Part shown: one piece after another, positions 9,333 through 20,800 of the stretch
Layout: each line of letters opens with the position of its first letter
Numbering within the stretch: the first letter of the stretch is position 1
DNA from: Agelas oroides
Taxonomy: Eukaryota > Porifera > Demospongiae > Agelasida > Agelasidae
Direction of reading: 5' to 3'
Assembly: GCA_949130485.1 (NCBI GenBank)
Contig: OX422197.1
Span: 3,664,205 to 3,728,204 of the forward strand
DNA length: 64,000 bases
Position numbers and translations under genes: made by a program
The notes under the pieces: model-generated
What the model was told of the DNA's origin: nothing
Databases searched by the model: none
The model's input: only the letters and a program-made list of their open reading frames with translations

Positions 9333-12160
9333 GAAAATCATAAATTCCCTCACAATGAAAAACAAACAGCTACAAGCAAAACTTAAGAAGGTCTGAAAGA
9401 CTTTAGCTCAAGCCATGCACTCCAGCGGAGACTCCAGGACCACCAAGAAAAGGTCCAAGCCCACAAATGCCCCAGTGCCATCAAGGCCAAAGGCAAGTTG
9501 CTATCAACAAGTTAACCCCCTAAAGGGGCAATTAAGGTCCGAATCAATTCATTACTTAGGCAATTCTTGTAGCTGTCACCTTGCTGTGCTAATACAATGC
9601 ATGTTCAAGATCTTTACGTTCAAGGTACAGTATTGCAAGACTGTTAGGAGATTTGAAAGGAAGACATAATTATCCACGGTTATCATTGAAGCAAGAAGAT
9701 AAGTGTACCAGAACTGACTAACCTATCTAGATTTGTTCAAGTGAGAAAAAAGACTCGGTGATGCTCAACAGACAGCATATATTTATATTTATGTGTCACA
9801 TCACGACCCTAGGAAAGGGAGATCCAGATCATGCTGTGAAAGCTGCAACAGGTATGCACAGTATGTGTGCGTATGTGTACATGCATGTATGTGTATATGT
9901 GTATAAACAATCACCTCCATAAATGAATGGCAGGCCTATACATTTAAAACTGAATGGAGGACAGCATTTACTACCAGTATTGTTGCTGCGATGAAGCTGT
10001 TCACAAATATATATATTCACAAATCTGGCATTTACAGAAAACAAGACCAGAGAAGGAAGAGTTGCTGAATAAACTCATAGCTGGGAAACTGAGTCCTAGT
10101 GAGGTATGCCAGCAGCAGAACCCTCGAGCAGAGCTGGTTGTGACGGAAGGCATTACTACAGTTGTAGATTCAATCCAGTCCAGCTCATAAATATTAATTT
10201 TTGGCCAATTGACACAGTCCTGATGGATGCAAGCAATGTAATTCTACCAGCATGACTAACTTGACATTTAAAACTGAATGCAAGCTGTTAAGTTGGTAGA
10301 TTTGGAAATAGGATAGTTGTCACAGCTATTTCAAGAACTCAATTGTAACTGCACCTTCACGTTCTGAGAAGTTTGTACCTTGTTCATTATTGCATGTATA
10401 GATCTTCACCATTGAATAGGTGGAAGGTGTGATCAAGGAGCTTGCACTTCGTGTCCCATGGCCACTGGCCATCTACAGCAATGCAAAAGCAGGGTGTAAT
10501 ACGGCTGGTGCACAATGCAGCCGCATCCTCACGATTGCTCCACTATGACAACTGAAGGTAATCAAGTGTACAAAATAACAGTTCTATACAGATATGTACC
10601 ATAACCACACATCTGCTATCCATCTGGCCTTATTTCACCAGTTACAGCAGGAGAGGCAAGCAGGTAAGTAAAAATAAGATCTAATGCACGGTAAGAACAC
10701 TTTGCTGTAATAAACTAAGGTTTAGTACAAGATGCAGATTGGATTGCAGTTGCTTTCAGAGATACGTAGCTATAACTATGGCAGAGTGTAGCACTAGTGA
10801 GTATGGTAAGAGCCAGGGAAAGCAGCAGAATGTTAAGAGGTTTCATGGGAGGTCTTTAGAGACCAGTAGAGGAGGTAGACCCTTGAGGAGGAGGTGCTGA
10901 TAGAGGGTGCTGCAGCCTCTCTTTCCAGTTGCAACCACCTGGAAAAGTCAGTCTGCAGCCTGCAGATTTCCAACAATCTGCTGCTTAAGTAGCACAAGCA
11001 GACGGCCATACACTGCCTGCCTAAATAAGAGCATTTGCCAGCAAGCTCTTTAGGTTCTTTAGGAATCTGCCAATGAGCTGCAGCTAATCCCAGCACAGTT
11101 TGGGCCCAAATCGATCCAACTCTCTGGAAAATTGCCTTTTCAGGACATGGCAGAGCAAGCTGGTGCAGATTCTGCTGCACCCTGTCTCACCACTCTGACG
11201 TCTACAACTGGGCTGTACCACCCCCCAAGAATCCTCCCCAAGAAGCTTTGAGTGGAAAACCATCTCTCACGCTTCACTTTCCACCCTTGTGGAGGAAGTG
11301 GCACAGGGAGTCTCATCTGCTATGAATGGAACTTCAATCCCGGGGAGCGTATCTTCTATGAATAATAGTATAACCTAACAAAATGGTGTATAGCAGCAAG
11401 CATAAACATGGAATTACCTGAGAGAATTGCCAACCAGTTCAAGTTCTTTTCTTGAGAACGATAAGTGGTGAGTGCAATATCCAGTGATTTATGCTGGGTT
11501 TTTTTTCACGTTTGAAGCATTGTAATAGCTTCAGCCATTATCGTGCTATTCCAATGGAAGGAAGGGACAAGAAAGAAGAAAGTCAGAAGATAGATGATTT
11601 GCCCATTTTAGCGACTTGCCAGTCTGGTATTTTAGCAATGGTTTCCAGTAAAGTTAACAGTCCGTTGCTCAGGGAAGCACTCGATAATGACTGATATGGC
11701 TCCATAGAGATCATTGACTAATCTAACGCAGACATTTCAAGCGTGTCATTTGTGCACTTTTATCATGGCTGCTATTTTTTTCAGGTCATCTTTACATATG
11801 GCGTACTACTGTGCAAGTATCATATCATAGATTGGGAAATTTTCACAGTATATTATAAGATTCTTATAAAAATCTTATTACCTTTTCCATAAGAGAAAGG
11901 TTGTCACATGTCTTGCTACGGGTCACAGATGTCCTTATACAAAACCTGATCAGCATAGATGCCAGCAGAAACCAGACAACAAAGTCAGGAAACGACTCCT
12001 TGCTTTGCAAATTCCTCATTATCATCATCATCATCGCTCCCACTATCCAGCTCTGCATCATCTACTCCAAGCATGCAGGTGGAAACTATCATATATTTAG
12101 CATACCACGAGGTGGGAAAGAGGCTACCACACAACATAGAAGTGCTGGAGCTAGCAGGCA
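9333..12160. other. mostly unassigned; two exon-like pieces
   Basis: A frame at 9954-10190 (EKEELLNKLIAGKLSPSEV) and a segment at about 10421-10495 between an AG and a GT (VEGVIKELALRVPWPLAIYS) look protein-like but match nothing I know. They could be exons of one unknown plus-strand gene. Short ORFs at 10833-11180 (minus) and 11491-11694 have no motif. Confidence 0.3.
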
Positions 12161-12513
12161 CATTGTGATGTGAGGCTTGACAACATCTGCTTCAAGGAGG
12201 AGAACGGACAATGGAAAGGCATGTTGATTGACTTGGAGAGATGTGAATTTAAGAGTGTACAGACAGCTGAAGTGATGAACTGCTATGGGGACTCAGTCAT
12301 GTATTACTGGCCTGATGGTCAGGACGATCGGACTGTGGATTTTCTGGACTTCAGACAGCTCGGCATTATGATATGCTACATCCTTTCGCCAAATCACAAT
12401 TACCACACCGATCATCCCAAAGTCGATGAAAGATAAGAGAACAGGTTCCTCCTGTCACTGCTGGAGCAGGGTACGTTCGATGGACATTTGTATGATAGAT
12501 GGGCTGCTTCCCT
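12161..12513 (+). pseudogene. protein-kinase-like fragment, broken
   Basis: The frame opens with HCDVRLDNICF, a degenerate catalytic loop (H-x-D-x3-x-N), then GMLIDLERCEF in place of the usual DFG region, and FLDFRQLGIMICYIL, a C-lobe helix. The frame hits TAA at 12434-12436, but the next codons still read FLLSLLEQGTFDGHLYDRW in the same frame, so the stop is inside the domain. Just upstream, SAGASR-like sequence lies one base out of frame, which indicates a second lesion. Such divergent kinase-like domains are abundant in sponge genomes. The N-lobe (glycine loop, lysine, glutamate) is not visible. The substrate is unknown. Confidence 0.5.
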
Positions 12514-12678
12514 TTCAAGAAGATCTGATTGACCATAGACAAGTTCAACCAAAGTAAATTGCTATTTTGTGTTTGTGTTCTCCATTTCCCCGTTCAGTAC
12601 AGTGGTTCTTCCTCCTCACTCTCCTCCCTCTGTTTCTCCTTTCTGGTGGTAGTTGTTGTGCTAAACTTGATTTATTAC

Positions 12679-13298
12679 TTAACACTTTGCACGCGGAAAT
12701 TATATACACGTCACCGTTTATTAACGCGGAAATTAAAATTATCTGTCTGAGGTCAAAGTGACAAGCGTTGCTTAGCAAGCCCTAGGCCTTGCCAGCGGCC
12801 TGATTTGCATAGCTAGCATGTAACAAGGCTGGACTAGTTTATCTAAATTGCTGATCACCGCTAGGTAAGCGATTTGTACCTGTTTGAAGCCATTATCTGT
12901 AGGTGTATATCGTAGCTTACCAGCAATTTGAAACGGCGCCGATTTTCACATTTGTTACGTACAGCTCTGACGGACTACTAAGCCATTTTCCAAGTTATTT
13001 GTACTGTGTGAAATCTGGAAGCCACTTGCTCCCTATGTTGAAGAAAAAGCTTCGCTTTCACGGCCCTTCTCGAACGACACGAACTAGCACCGCCCCTTCC
13101 GCCTTCCCTGCGGGTAATGTAAGTGGAAAGGTGTGGTCTACACTTATTACTACTCAACAGGAAGGGATTTACCCCAAAAGCTCACTTGGCTTAGCTACTT
13201 ACACGCATAAATTCTCCCGCGCCAATATATTGGCGCATCGCGCTACGCGTGTATAACCCGTGCGCCAATATATTGGCGCTTCGCGTCCTAAGTGTTAA
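12679..13298. mobile_element. TIR element TTAACACTTT...
   Basis: TTAACACTTTGCACGCG at 12679 pairs with CGCGTCCTAAGTGTTAA ending at 13298. Inside the right end an 18-bp perfect palindrome GCGCCAATATATTGGCGC occurs twice (13219-13236 and 13262-13279). It has no transposase. The ends resemble those of the element at 33620-34286 (TTAACTCTTTACC). Confidence 0.6.
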
Positions 13299-13371
13299 TA
13301 AGTGACACATATGGCGTCATGTGAGTGTTAATAATAATGCCATCCTCTGGAGAGAAGGATAGTGTTTATTA

Positions 13372-13605
13372 CCACTGTACTACAGAGGGAACACTGACCA
13401 TAAGGTAATTTCACATGAGTTCGGGATGGTTCAATGTTTCCGAACCCCTTTCAACCACTGTACTACAGAGGGAACACTAACCATAAGGTAATTTTACATG
13501 AGTTCAGGTGGTTCAATGCTTCCGAACCACTTCAAATCCCTGTAGTACAGAGGGAACATTGACGACAGGCTAATTTTACATGAGTTCAGGGTGGTTCAAC
13601 CCTAC
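13372..13605 (+). repeat. 83-bp tandem repeat, three copies
   Basis: Copies start at 13372, 13455 and 13538, each with CTGTAxTACAGAGGGAACA, then GGTAATTTxACATGAGTTC and GGTTCAA. Non-coding. Confidence 0.8.
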
Positions 13606-14104
13606 CAGGGGGAAAGGAGCATTCAATAGCCCCACAACTAACAGTGGCGGGCATTAACTACAACATGTGCACATGTACACAGCTGTCACAGTGATACAGA
13701 CCTTGATCATCTTGATGACACGAGCTACAGCGAAGAATTGGAAGGAAAGTGAAAAGCCGACAGTCACCAGGAGTTGCCAGTACACTGACTGCAGAGCTAC
13801 AACCACTGGGCAGCCACCAGCCCTCATAACATCAAACATGTCTTATTTCCAGCTGAGGCAAGATGTTCTGAGCAAGTAGAAGATACTTTGCCTTGTACTT
13901 ACATTTGTATACAGCCTTCAGAGAGAAACCATGCCAACAACCATATTGGTCAATCCTGTAAAGTCATATTCACCATCTGGCAATGTATGGATGGTGACAG
14001 CAGCCCTCAGCCAGAGAAGTCACTGTACCTCCCTAAGTGGCACTGACAGGTTGGTGTCCTCCACACCTTCAGCTAAGTTTGATCCTCCCTATGGCACAGC
14101 ATAG
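13606..14104. other. no recognisable gene
   Basis: Short open frames only; none matches a family, and no repeat stands out before the recombinase segment begins. Confidence 0.4.
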
Positions 14105-14320
14105 ACAGAGCAATTTCGGAGACCCCGTCTCTCAGCTAACGGAACTACAGCCAATCGAGTTGAAGCAATGGAGTAATTACCTACTTCATTCTGGAGTTGC
14201 ACAAAAAGATGGTTCTGAGTTTACCCCAGACACTCTACACCACATTTGCTGTGGCATAATGCACCATTTGCGACAGAAAGGTCAACCTGCTATTGAAGAT
14301 CCTGAATTGCAGACTCACTA
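14105..14320 (+). pseudogene. Crypton-like tyrosine recombinase (DUF3504), 5' half
   Basis: The frame reads LKQWSNYLLHSGVAQKDGSE, FTPDTLHHICCGIMHHLRQK and AIEDPELQTHY. This is the N-terminal core-binding part of the ZMYM2/QRICH1-type domain (DUF3504), a tyrosine-recombinase derivative linked to Crypton transposons. The match stops exactly where the inverted repeat of the 8.5-kb element begins. The continuation of the same domain (DVEMKCLQAAEKGTKK) is found directly after the other end of that element at 22846. The gene was therefore split by insertion. Confidence 0.75.
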
Positions 14321-14640
14321 CACTCTTAGAAATGAAGTGGTGAAAGCACACCTATAAGTGGCACTAGCACACCAGCTTCACAGCACACCACTGGAGAGAA
14401 GTGTTCAAAGCACACTTTCATTGTACAGTGATGTGCTTTACACACCTATTGTAAAATAACTAGTGGGCATAGCACACCTGCCTTAAGTGGCATGGATCAA
14501 GAACGGGTGCAGAGCACACTGTTTTTGAGCTCTGGTGTGCAATGAACACCTCTGTACTTTACTGGCGGTAACAGCACACCATAAGCTCTACTACACATTT
14601 TTAGTGTACTCTGCACACTTTGTGCATTGTAGCTCCACCC
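14321..14640 (+). repeat. left subterminal repeat block of the 8.5-kb element
   Basis: About ten copies of GCACACC, GCACAC or GGTGTGC occur in 320 bp, unlike the surrounding sequence. Arrays of this kind are transposase-binding sites in CACTA and some other DNA transposons; a binding role here is inferred. Confidence 0.65.
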
Positions 14641-14658
14641 ATCAATCCATACAAGACA

Positions 14659-14738
14659 AAAATGAACTTCTGCTTAGCAAATTTGGTATCATTCAACCAA
14701 GAAATCAACAATCTGAATTGGATTGAGTGTCATTGGGG
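14659..14738 (-). repeat. inverted, diverged copy of the satellite unit
   Basis: AAAATGAACTTCTGCTTAGC and CAAATTTGGTATC, then CAATCTGAATTGGATT, match the reverse complement of the 176-bp unit that follows, with many differences. It therefore faces the array as an inverted partner of its last copy. Confidence 0.6.
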
Positions 14739-16805
14739 TACAGTGTTCGGTAAGCGTTTATCCCATTCCATTCCAGCCAAAGCTTCACTGGACACCCAAT
14801 CCAACTTCAGATTGTGAATGTCCATGTCGAATGGAGTCTAAAGATACCAAATTTGTCCAGTCTAAGCTCATTTTGTTCTCCAAGATTCAAAAAAGGTAAG
14901 GCAATTCAAAGGGATACAGTGTTCGGTAAGTGTTTATCCCATTCCATTCCAGCCAAAGCTTCACTGGACACCCAATCCAACTTCAGATTGTGAATGTCCA
15001 TGTTGAATGGAGTCTAAAGATACCAAATTTGTCCAGTCTAAGCTCATTTTGTTCTCCAAGATTCAAAAAAGGTAAGGCAATTCAAAGAGATACAGTGTTC
15101 GGTAAGTGTTTATCCCATTCCATTCCAGCCAAAGCTTCACTGGACACCAAATCCAACTTCAGATTGTGAATGTCCATGTCGAATGGAATCTAAAGATACC
15201 AAATTTGTCCAGTCTAAGCTCATTTTGTTCTCCAAGATTCAAAAAAGGTAAGGCAATTCAAAGAGATACAGTGTTCGGTAAGTGTTTATCCCATTCCATT
15301 CCAGCCAAAGCTTCACTGGACACCGAATCCAACTTCAGATTGTGAATGTCCATGTCGAATGGAGTCTAAAGATACCAAATTTGTCCAGTCTAAGCTCATT
15401 TTGTTCTCCAAGATTCAAAAAAGGTAAGGCAATTCAAAGAGATACAGTGTTCGGTAAGTGTTTATCCCATTCCATTCCAGCCAAAGCTTCACTGGACACC
15501 GAATCCAACTTCAGATTGTGAATGTCCATGTCGAATGGAGTCTAAAGATACCAAATTTGTCCAGTCTAAGCTCATTTTGTTCTCCAATTAAGATTCAAAA
15601 AAGGTAAGGCAATTCAAAGACATACAGTGTTCGGTAAGTGTTTATCCCATTCCATTCCAGCCAAAGCTTCACTGGACACCGAATCCAACTTCAGATTGTG
15701 AATGTCCATGTCGAATGGAGTCTAAAGATACCAAATTTGTCCAGTCTAAGCTCATTTTGTTCTCCAAGATTCAAAAAAGGTAAGGCAATTCAAAGAGATA
15801 CAGTGTTCGGTAAGTGTTTATCCCATTCCATTCCAGCCAAAGCTTCACTGGACACCGAATCCAACTTCAGATTGTGAATGTCCATGTTGAATGGAGTTTA
15901 AAGATACTAAATTTGTCCAGTCTAAGCTCATTTTGTTCTCCAAGATTCAAAAAAGGTAAGGCAATTCAAAGAGATACAGTGTTCGGTAAGTGTTTATCCC
16001 ATTCCATTCCAGCCAAAGCTTCACTGGACACCAAATCCAACTTCAGATTGTGAATGTCCATGTCGAATGGAGTCTAAAGATACCAAATTTGTCCAGTCTA
16101 AGCTCATTTTGTTCTCCAAGATTCAAAAAAGGTAAGGCAATTCAAAGAGATACAGTGTTCGGTAAGTGTTTATCCCATTCCATTCCAGCCAAAGCTTCAC
16201 TGGACACCGAATCCAACTTCAGATTGTGAATGTCCATGTCGAATGGAATCTAAAGATACTAAATTTGTCCAGTCTAAGCTCATTTTGTTCTCCAAGATTC
16301 AAAAAAGGTAAGGCAATTCAAAGAGATACAGTGTTCGGTAAGTGTTTATCCCATTCCATTCCAGCCAAAGCTTCACTGGACACCAAATCCAACTTCAGAT
16401 TGTGAATGTCCATGTTGAATGGAGTCTAAAGATACTAAATGTGTCCAGTCTAAGCTCATTTTGTTCTCCAAGATTCAAAAAAGGTAAGGCAATTCAAAGA
16501 GATACAGTGTTCGGTAAGTGTTTATCCCATTCCATTCCAGCCAAAGCTTCACTGGACACCGAATCCAACTTCAGATTGTGAATGTCCATGTTGAATGGAG
16601 TCTAAAGATACCAAATTTGTCCAGTCTAAGCTCATTTTGTTCTCCAAGATTCAAAAATGTAAGGCAATTCAAAGGGATACAGTGTTCGGTAAGTGTTTAT
16701 CCCATTCCATTCCAGCCAAAGCTTCACTGGACACCCAATCCAACTTCAGATTGTGAATGTCCATGTCGAATGGAGTCTAAAGATACCAAATTTGTCCAGT
16801 CTAAG
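14739..16805 (+). repeat. 176-bp satellite array, 12 copies
   Basis: Copies begin TACAGTGTTCGGTAAG at 14739, 14915, 15091, 15267, 15443, 15623, 15799, 15975, 16151, 16327, 16503 and 16678; the last is partial. The period is 176 bp except for one 4-base insertion (TTAA near 15588) and one base lost near 16658. Copies differ by only a few substitutions, so expansion is recent or the array is homogenised. Each unit has a splice-donor-like GGTAAGTG and an acceptor-like TTCCATTCCAG. The repeated 79-codon frames are not credible genes: they simply reflect the repeat. Confidence 0.95.
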
Positions 16806-16983
16806 GTGATTTCCACTGGTTCCTATTTACAAATTTAAAAGAAATAGTTTACATGCTACTTGAGGCTGGATAGTATAGTCATCCTGGCCTTTTGTAAGTG
16901 TATGTACCTTTGGAAATGCAACACATCTCTAAATAATGCACGCAACATAGGTTACTCCAGGTGTCATTAAGTGATACACTCAC
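16806..16983. other. spacer / intron start of the C2H2 gene
   Basis: Non-coding on both strands. On the minus strand it starts with the donor GTGAGTG directly after the C2H2 exon. Confidence 0.5.
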
Positions 16984-17601
16984 CACTAATCCCATGTTCT
17001 CTCGAAAATACTTGTCCTGGAGGTATTCAGTGTTCAGGCCATTGAATGGTCTGAGGATTTCTGGACCTTCAAACACTTCTAGAAACCCAGGAATCTCCTT
17101 GGGATCCACTCCTGCTTCATTCAATATAGCTAAGACACGCTGTTGCAGCCGTGATACTATTCTTCCAGCTATTTCTTCCGTGTCGCTCAGGATGCCGTCA
17201 ACGGTTGTCTGGGCAAGTTTGTACTTCTCTTTTAATTTCAAGATGTACATCGCATCTGACCGCTTTTCGGATAGTGCTAGTGGGTCGTGCTGAAACTGGG
17301 AGTCTGGATCAGTCTCCAGAGACTCTGATTCATCCCCTGCCCCTGAATTTGATGTTGTGCTCCTCTCACCTGGCTGCTCCTCACCGATGGTAGGACTGTA
17401 GGTTTTCAAGCAGTAGCCATGCTTCTTCCTTAGGTGGCGTCGAAACACGTGGTAGTTCGTCAACATCCTTGGGCACGAGTCAAAACCACATCGAACACGA
17501 AACCCATCTTCGTGGGAGTGAACGGCGCCTATGTGCCTTAAGACGCAATCGTAGGAAAAGGAGGCGAAGTGGTTGCATAGCTGACACACGTACATTGCCA
17601 T
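16984..17601 (-). CDS. C2H2 zinc-finger protein, first exon (putative transposase N-terminus)
   Basis: I start at MAMYVCQLC (17601), because a finger follows at once and the frame upstream to 17712 shows no domain. The exon has two C2H2-type fingers: CQLCNHFASFSYDCVLRHIG with H-x4-H, then CGFDSCPRMLTNYHVFRRHL with a following KKH. An acidic linker comes next, then ILKLKEKYKLAQTTVDGILS and the conserved-looking FNGLNTEYLQDKYFRENMGL. It ends at a clear donor (TTAGTG|GTGAGTG, exon end 16984) in phase 0, so more exons are expected. None is visible before the element's left end; only the satellite lies there. From memory, similar C2H2 proteins in corals and fish continue into a DDE-like core; that part is missing here. 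It is transcribed divergently from the SAMD3-like gene. Confidence 0.6.
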
Positions 17602-17747
17602 TGGAGCATAGACAGTGGAGTCACATTGGAGTAAACACGCAAACATGACACCGCATACCGGCCCCACAGAAAAAGCAGAGAGGCGCGCAGTCTGGCCATG
17701 CGCACGCCACATAGCAAGATTTTAGCGCATGCGCGTGCATGTGTATT

Positions 17748-17806
17748 GTGAAGTGCAGCTGTCGAACGCTTCGCAGCTGTTGAACGCTTCGACAGCTGCA
17801 CTTCAC
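17748..17806. promoter_or_regulatory. perfect 19-nt inverted repeat in the divergent promoter
   Basis: GTGAAGTGCAGCTGTCGAA (17748-17766) and TTCGACAGCTGCACTTCAC (17788-17806) are exact inverse copies around a 21-nt centre that holds another GCAGCTG and GAACGCTTC. It lies between the start codons of the two divergent genes (17601 minus, 17811 plus). The position suggests a shared control site, for example binding of the element's own zinc-finger protein; that is inference. Confidence 0.55.
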
Positions 17807-17810
17807 TGCA

Positions 17811-20800
17811 ATGGCGAATGTTTCAGTACTTTTACATCTAGGAGATAGAAAGTTGTAGCAGTGCCTTCCAATTGTGCTAACCACTACGCGTTCCTATCCG
17901 AGACCGTTGTTGAGTGGACGGGCGAACGTGTTCAATACTTTGAACGATTTGACTCGGACTGGGAAGAATGGATCGAGGTGGAGAAGAAAGACTTTCAAGC
18001 GAGTAACAAGGATAGAATAAAGGCGGTCATTTCTATACCCGATGAAAGTTCAGAAGTGACTAATTGCAATGTGGGCAAGCCGCAAGAAGAGAATAGCAAG
18101 GTATTAGCTGAGTATAGCGATGTTAGAGTCGTATGCCAATTTTCTTCTACAAAAGCCATTTCTCCTAAATGTATCCAGATCAAACTGGTCATAGAACTTC
18201 TGTATTGGCTTGAGTATATTTTCTTAAAGTGCATCGCTGTATATAAAGGCCATGTCTTGATCAGGATATTATGCATGCACTTTTCTTCCTGCCAATTTTA
18301 CTATTTAGAAATTTTGTAATCCTGCTCACAATGACTTCCAAAAAAAAAACATTTCTGCATACCAGATTAGTTTCCCAATGGGACTGTGCAGGTTTTTGAT
18401 TGTAACTTTGATCCAACTTCTCCACACAATTATGAACAAGTTTTTTGGTTTGTGAGTACACCACATCCTGATACTTTGAGTCTGCCAGGTACATTAACAC
18501 TTTCCACTTGCTTACCTTTGTATCATTTAAGCCCATTCAGCTTTATGACAACAGTATTATTTATTAATTTGGTTCTGTGGTATAGAATATTAGTTTATAC
18601 ATACCTATACACCTTCACACTATACAAGTTGCACACCTTTTTGTATAGAACTAGGCTGACTTTTTATTGTCCACCTACCCTATATTTAGGTACAGCGGAA
18701 CAGCCATGTTATAATACCACCTGTCTACACTTTTTTACAGGATGAGGAACTTTGTACTACACCAACAGATACTTCCATCAATTTTTCAAGTGAAGACAGC
18801 TCTGAAGAGGTAAATTAGTTAATACTATAATTATGTTACACTGTGCAAATTTTAAAAAAAATCACATAATAAGTTAATACACAGGCCAGAGGAAGCACTG
18901 GACATCCAATCTGAGTGCATGATGGTTAGTGGCATGGTGCACCTACCCTGTAAACGAAAGTCTTGTTTACTAACAAGCGTAGGAAGGTGGTGCTAGACAG
19001 CAAAAACCCTTAACAGGGTCAATATACCTCAGTATACTCCAGACCTAACAGTTTACTTAACAGCAGAATTGTTCATGTCTTGTGCAATCCTGAATCCTCT
19101 AGTAGGTTTTGTGAGCATCTTGGGGAGCAGCTTACACTTGTAGGGATTTATGGTCAGTACTGAGTCCAAGGATGCGCAACTTACAAGGGTTGGTTGTTGT
19201 AGATCATAGCTAAATCACATGGCTACCATGTACCAGGGTATAAGTTCTGCCACTTGATTGATCTTTTGTTGTTATTAATATACACAAAACTGTTGATGGA
19301 CAGAAACTTAATTGACATGCACAACTTGTTATCAGTGCTGCATGATTGAAAATTACAAGATTACAAGATTAAGTATAGTTAAAGCATGGCTGTTACCTAG
19401 GATACAAAGGTGAGTAGGATACATTACTTAAATATTGCTGTAGGTAAATTGTTCATTGTTGCATTGCCTGTAATATATAATTATAGATTTTGTCCATGGC
19501 TTGGAGCATAATACTTATGTGTACAATCCTTATCTTGTATATAGGAGAGTGCGAACGAAGAGGTACAATTGACGTTTGAGCAGAGGCGACAAAGAAATAT
19601 TACTGAACTGAAAGAGTTTAAGAAAAAGATTGGATTGGTATGTTAAAAACCTTTTTCTGTATTGTTAATGCACAGTTCTTGATTTAGTCATGCGTGAAAA
19701 GAGGTAAAATACTCTAGAACAGTTAGTTATTGTTATATTCTAAGATTGCAAATAGTTTATTATGGACTAGGACTGCGCAACCAGGTCGACAGCCGGTAAC
19801 AGTTCTAAACAATTATTATTATTATACTTGAAGACAAGAGACTACAATCACTCAACCAAACTAAGCAGCTGACTTAAATACTTATACCAAACATAATGAT
19901 CTAAGCGTGATGAAAGACAGTGGGCTGATACAAAAAGATAGGGAGGTGCAAGTATACAGGTAATATAAAGGTGACAGCTAAAACATGTAGTGACAGAGCT
20001 ATTCAGTGAAAAGAACCACATGGTGTACAAAATCAGCGAGATAAGGAACTGAATACATCAATACTATTACATAGACCTACTATAGAACCACAGAGAGTAC
20101 AGTGCAAACCAGATGTACAAATAAGGTAACCAGCTACATACACAATGGCACACTAAACAATATTAAGCAAGAGTTAATTAAGCAGTTCAATCAGTATAAC
20201 AATAACAAATAGTCCAATAACAAATAGTCCAATCTCTTACACAAACGCTTTCCAGTACTACCTGCAAACAACTGCATGTAGGATCATTGCTATATATTTT
20301 TTGTTTATATACATACATGTATAGTCAATTTTTGAGTCTTCATGTTGCATGTTAACCTCCTTTGAACTGTAGCTACCCTCCACTCCATGTCGTGGAAATG
20401 GTAATGCAGAGCAGCCCAGCAAGAAAATTTGCAGATCACTACTGTCACCTAGCATCGTCTTGGACCAATCCTCAGAAGATGAAAACACAGCAATGGGTAA
20501 GTTTCATACTTGGATTTCGTCCATGCATAATTTAATTTTATGTTTCACATACTGTAGGGATGAAACCCAACATTGGACCAATTACTCAAAAGAAAGCCTT
20601 CAAACGAGAACGCACAGTCGAATCACCCCTACCAAATCCATTTCCCCTACCACATCACTTTCCATCTACTGTGGAAGCTGGCCTTATCGCACAGAACCCT
20701 GCAGTTATTCCCAAATATCTCTCATGTGTGGCTAGCAGCATGTTATGTTACAAACTCTACCCTACGCGAGAAGAGTACATCCAGGTGGCTGTTGAAATTC

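Noticed and set aside
9954-10190. Upstream exon of the kinase-like fragment
   Set aside because: No kinase motif, 2 kb away, and no connecting splice evidence.
14326-14640. Left subterminal block as an independent MITE
   Set aside because: No matching inverted end was found at its inner border, and the split recombinase gene shows that the outer ends at 14321 and 22843 belong to one insertion.
14930-16838. A family of ten near-identical 79-residue proteins (MFIPFHSSQSFTGH...)
   Set aside because: They are the same frame read in successive 176-bp satellite units. Differences between units do not favour silent changes, and there is no promoter or domain.
16879-17712. Full 277-codon C2H2 ORF as the protein
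   Set aside because: The last 34 codons lie beyond a strong donor (GTGAGTG) and lose family resemblance; the first 37 precede a better start.
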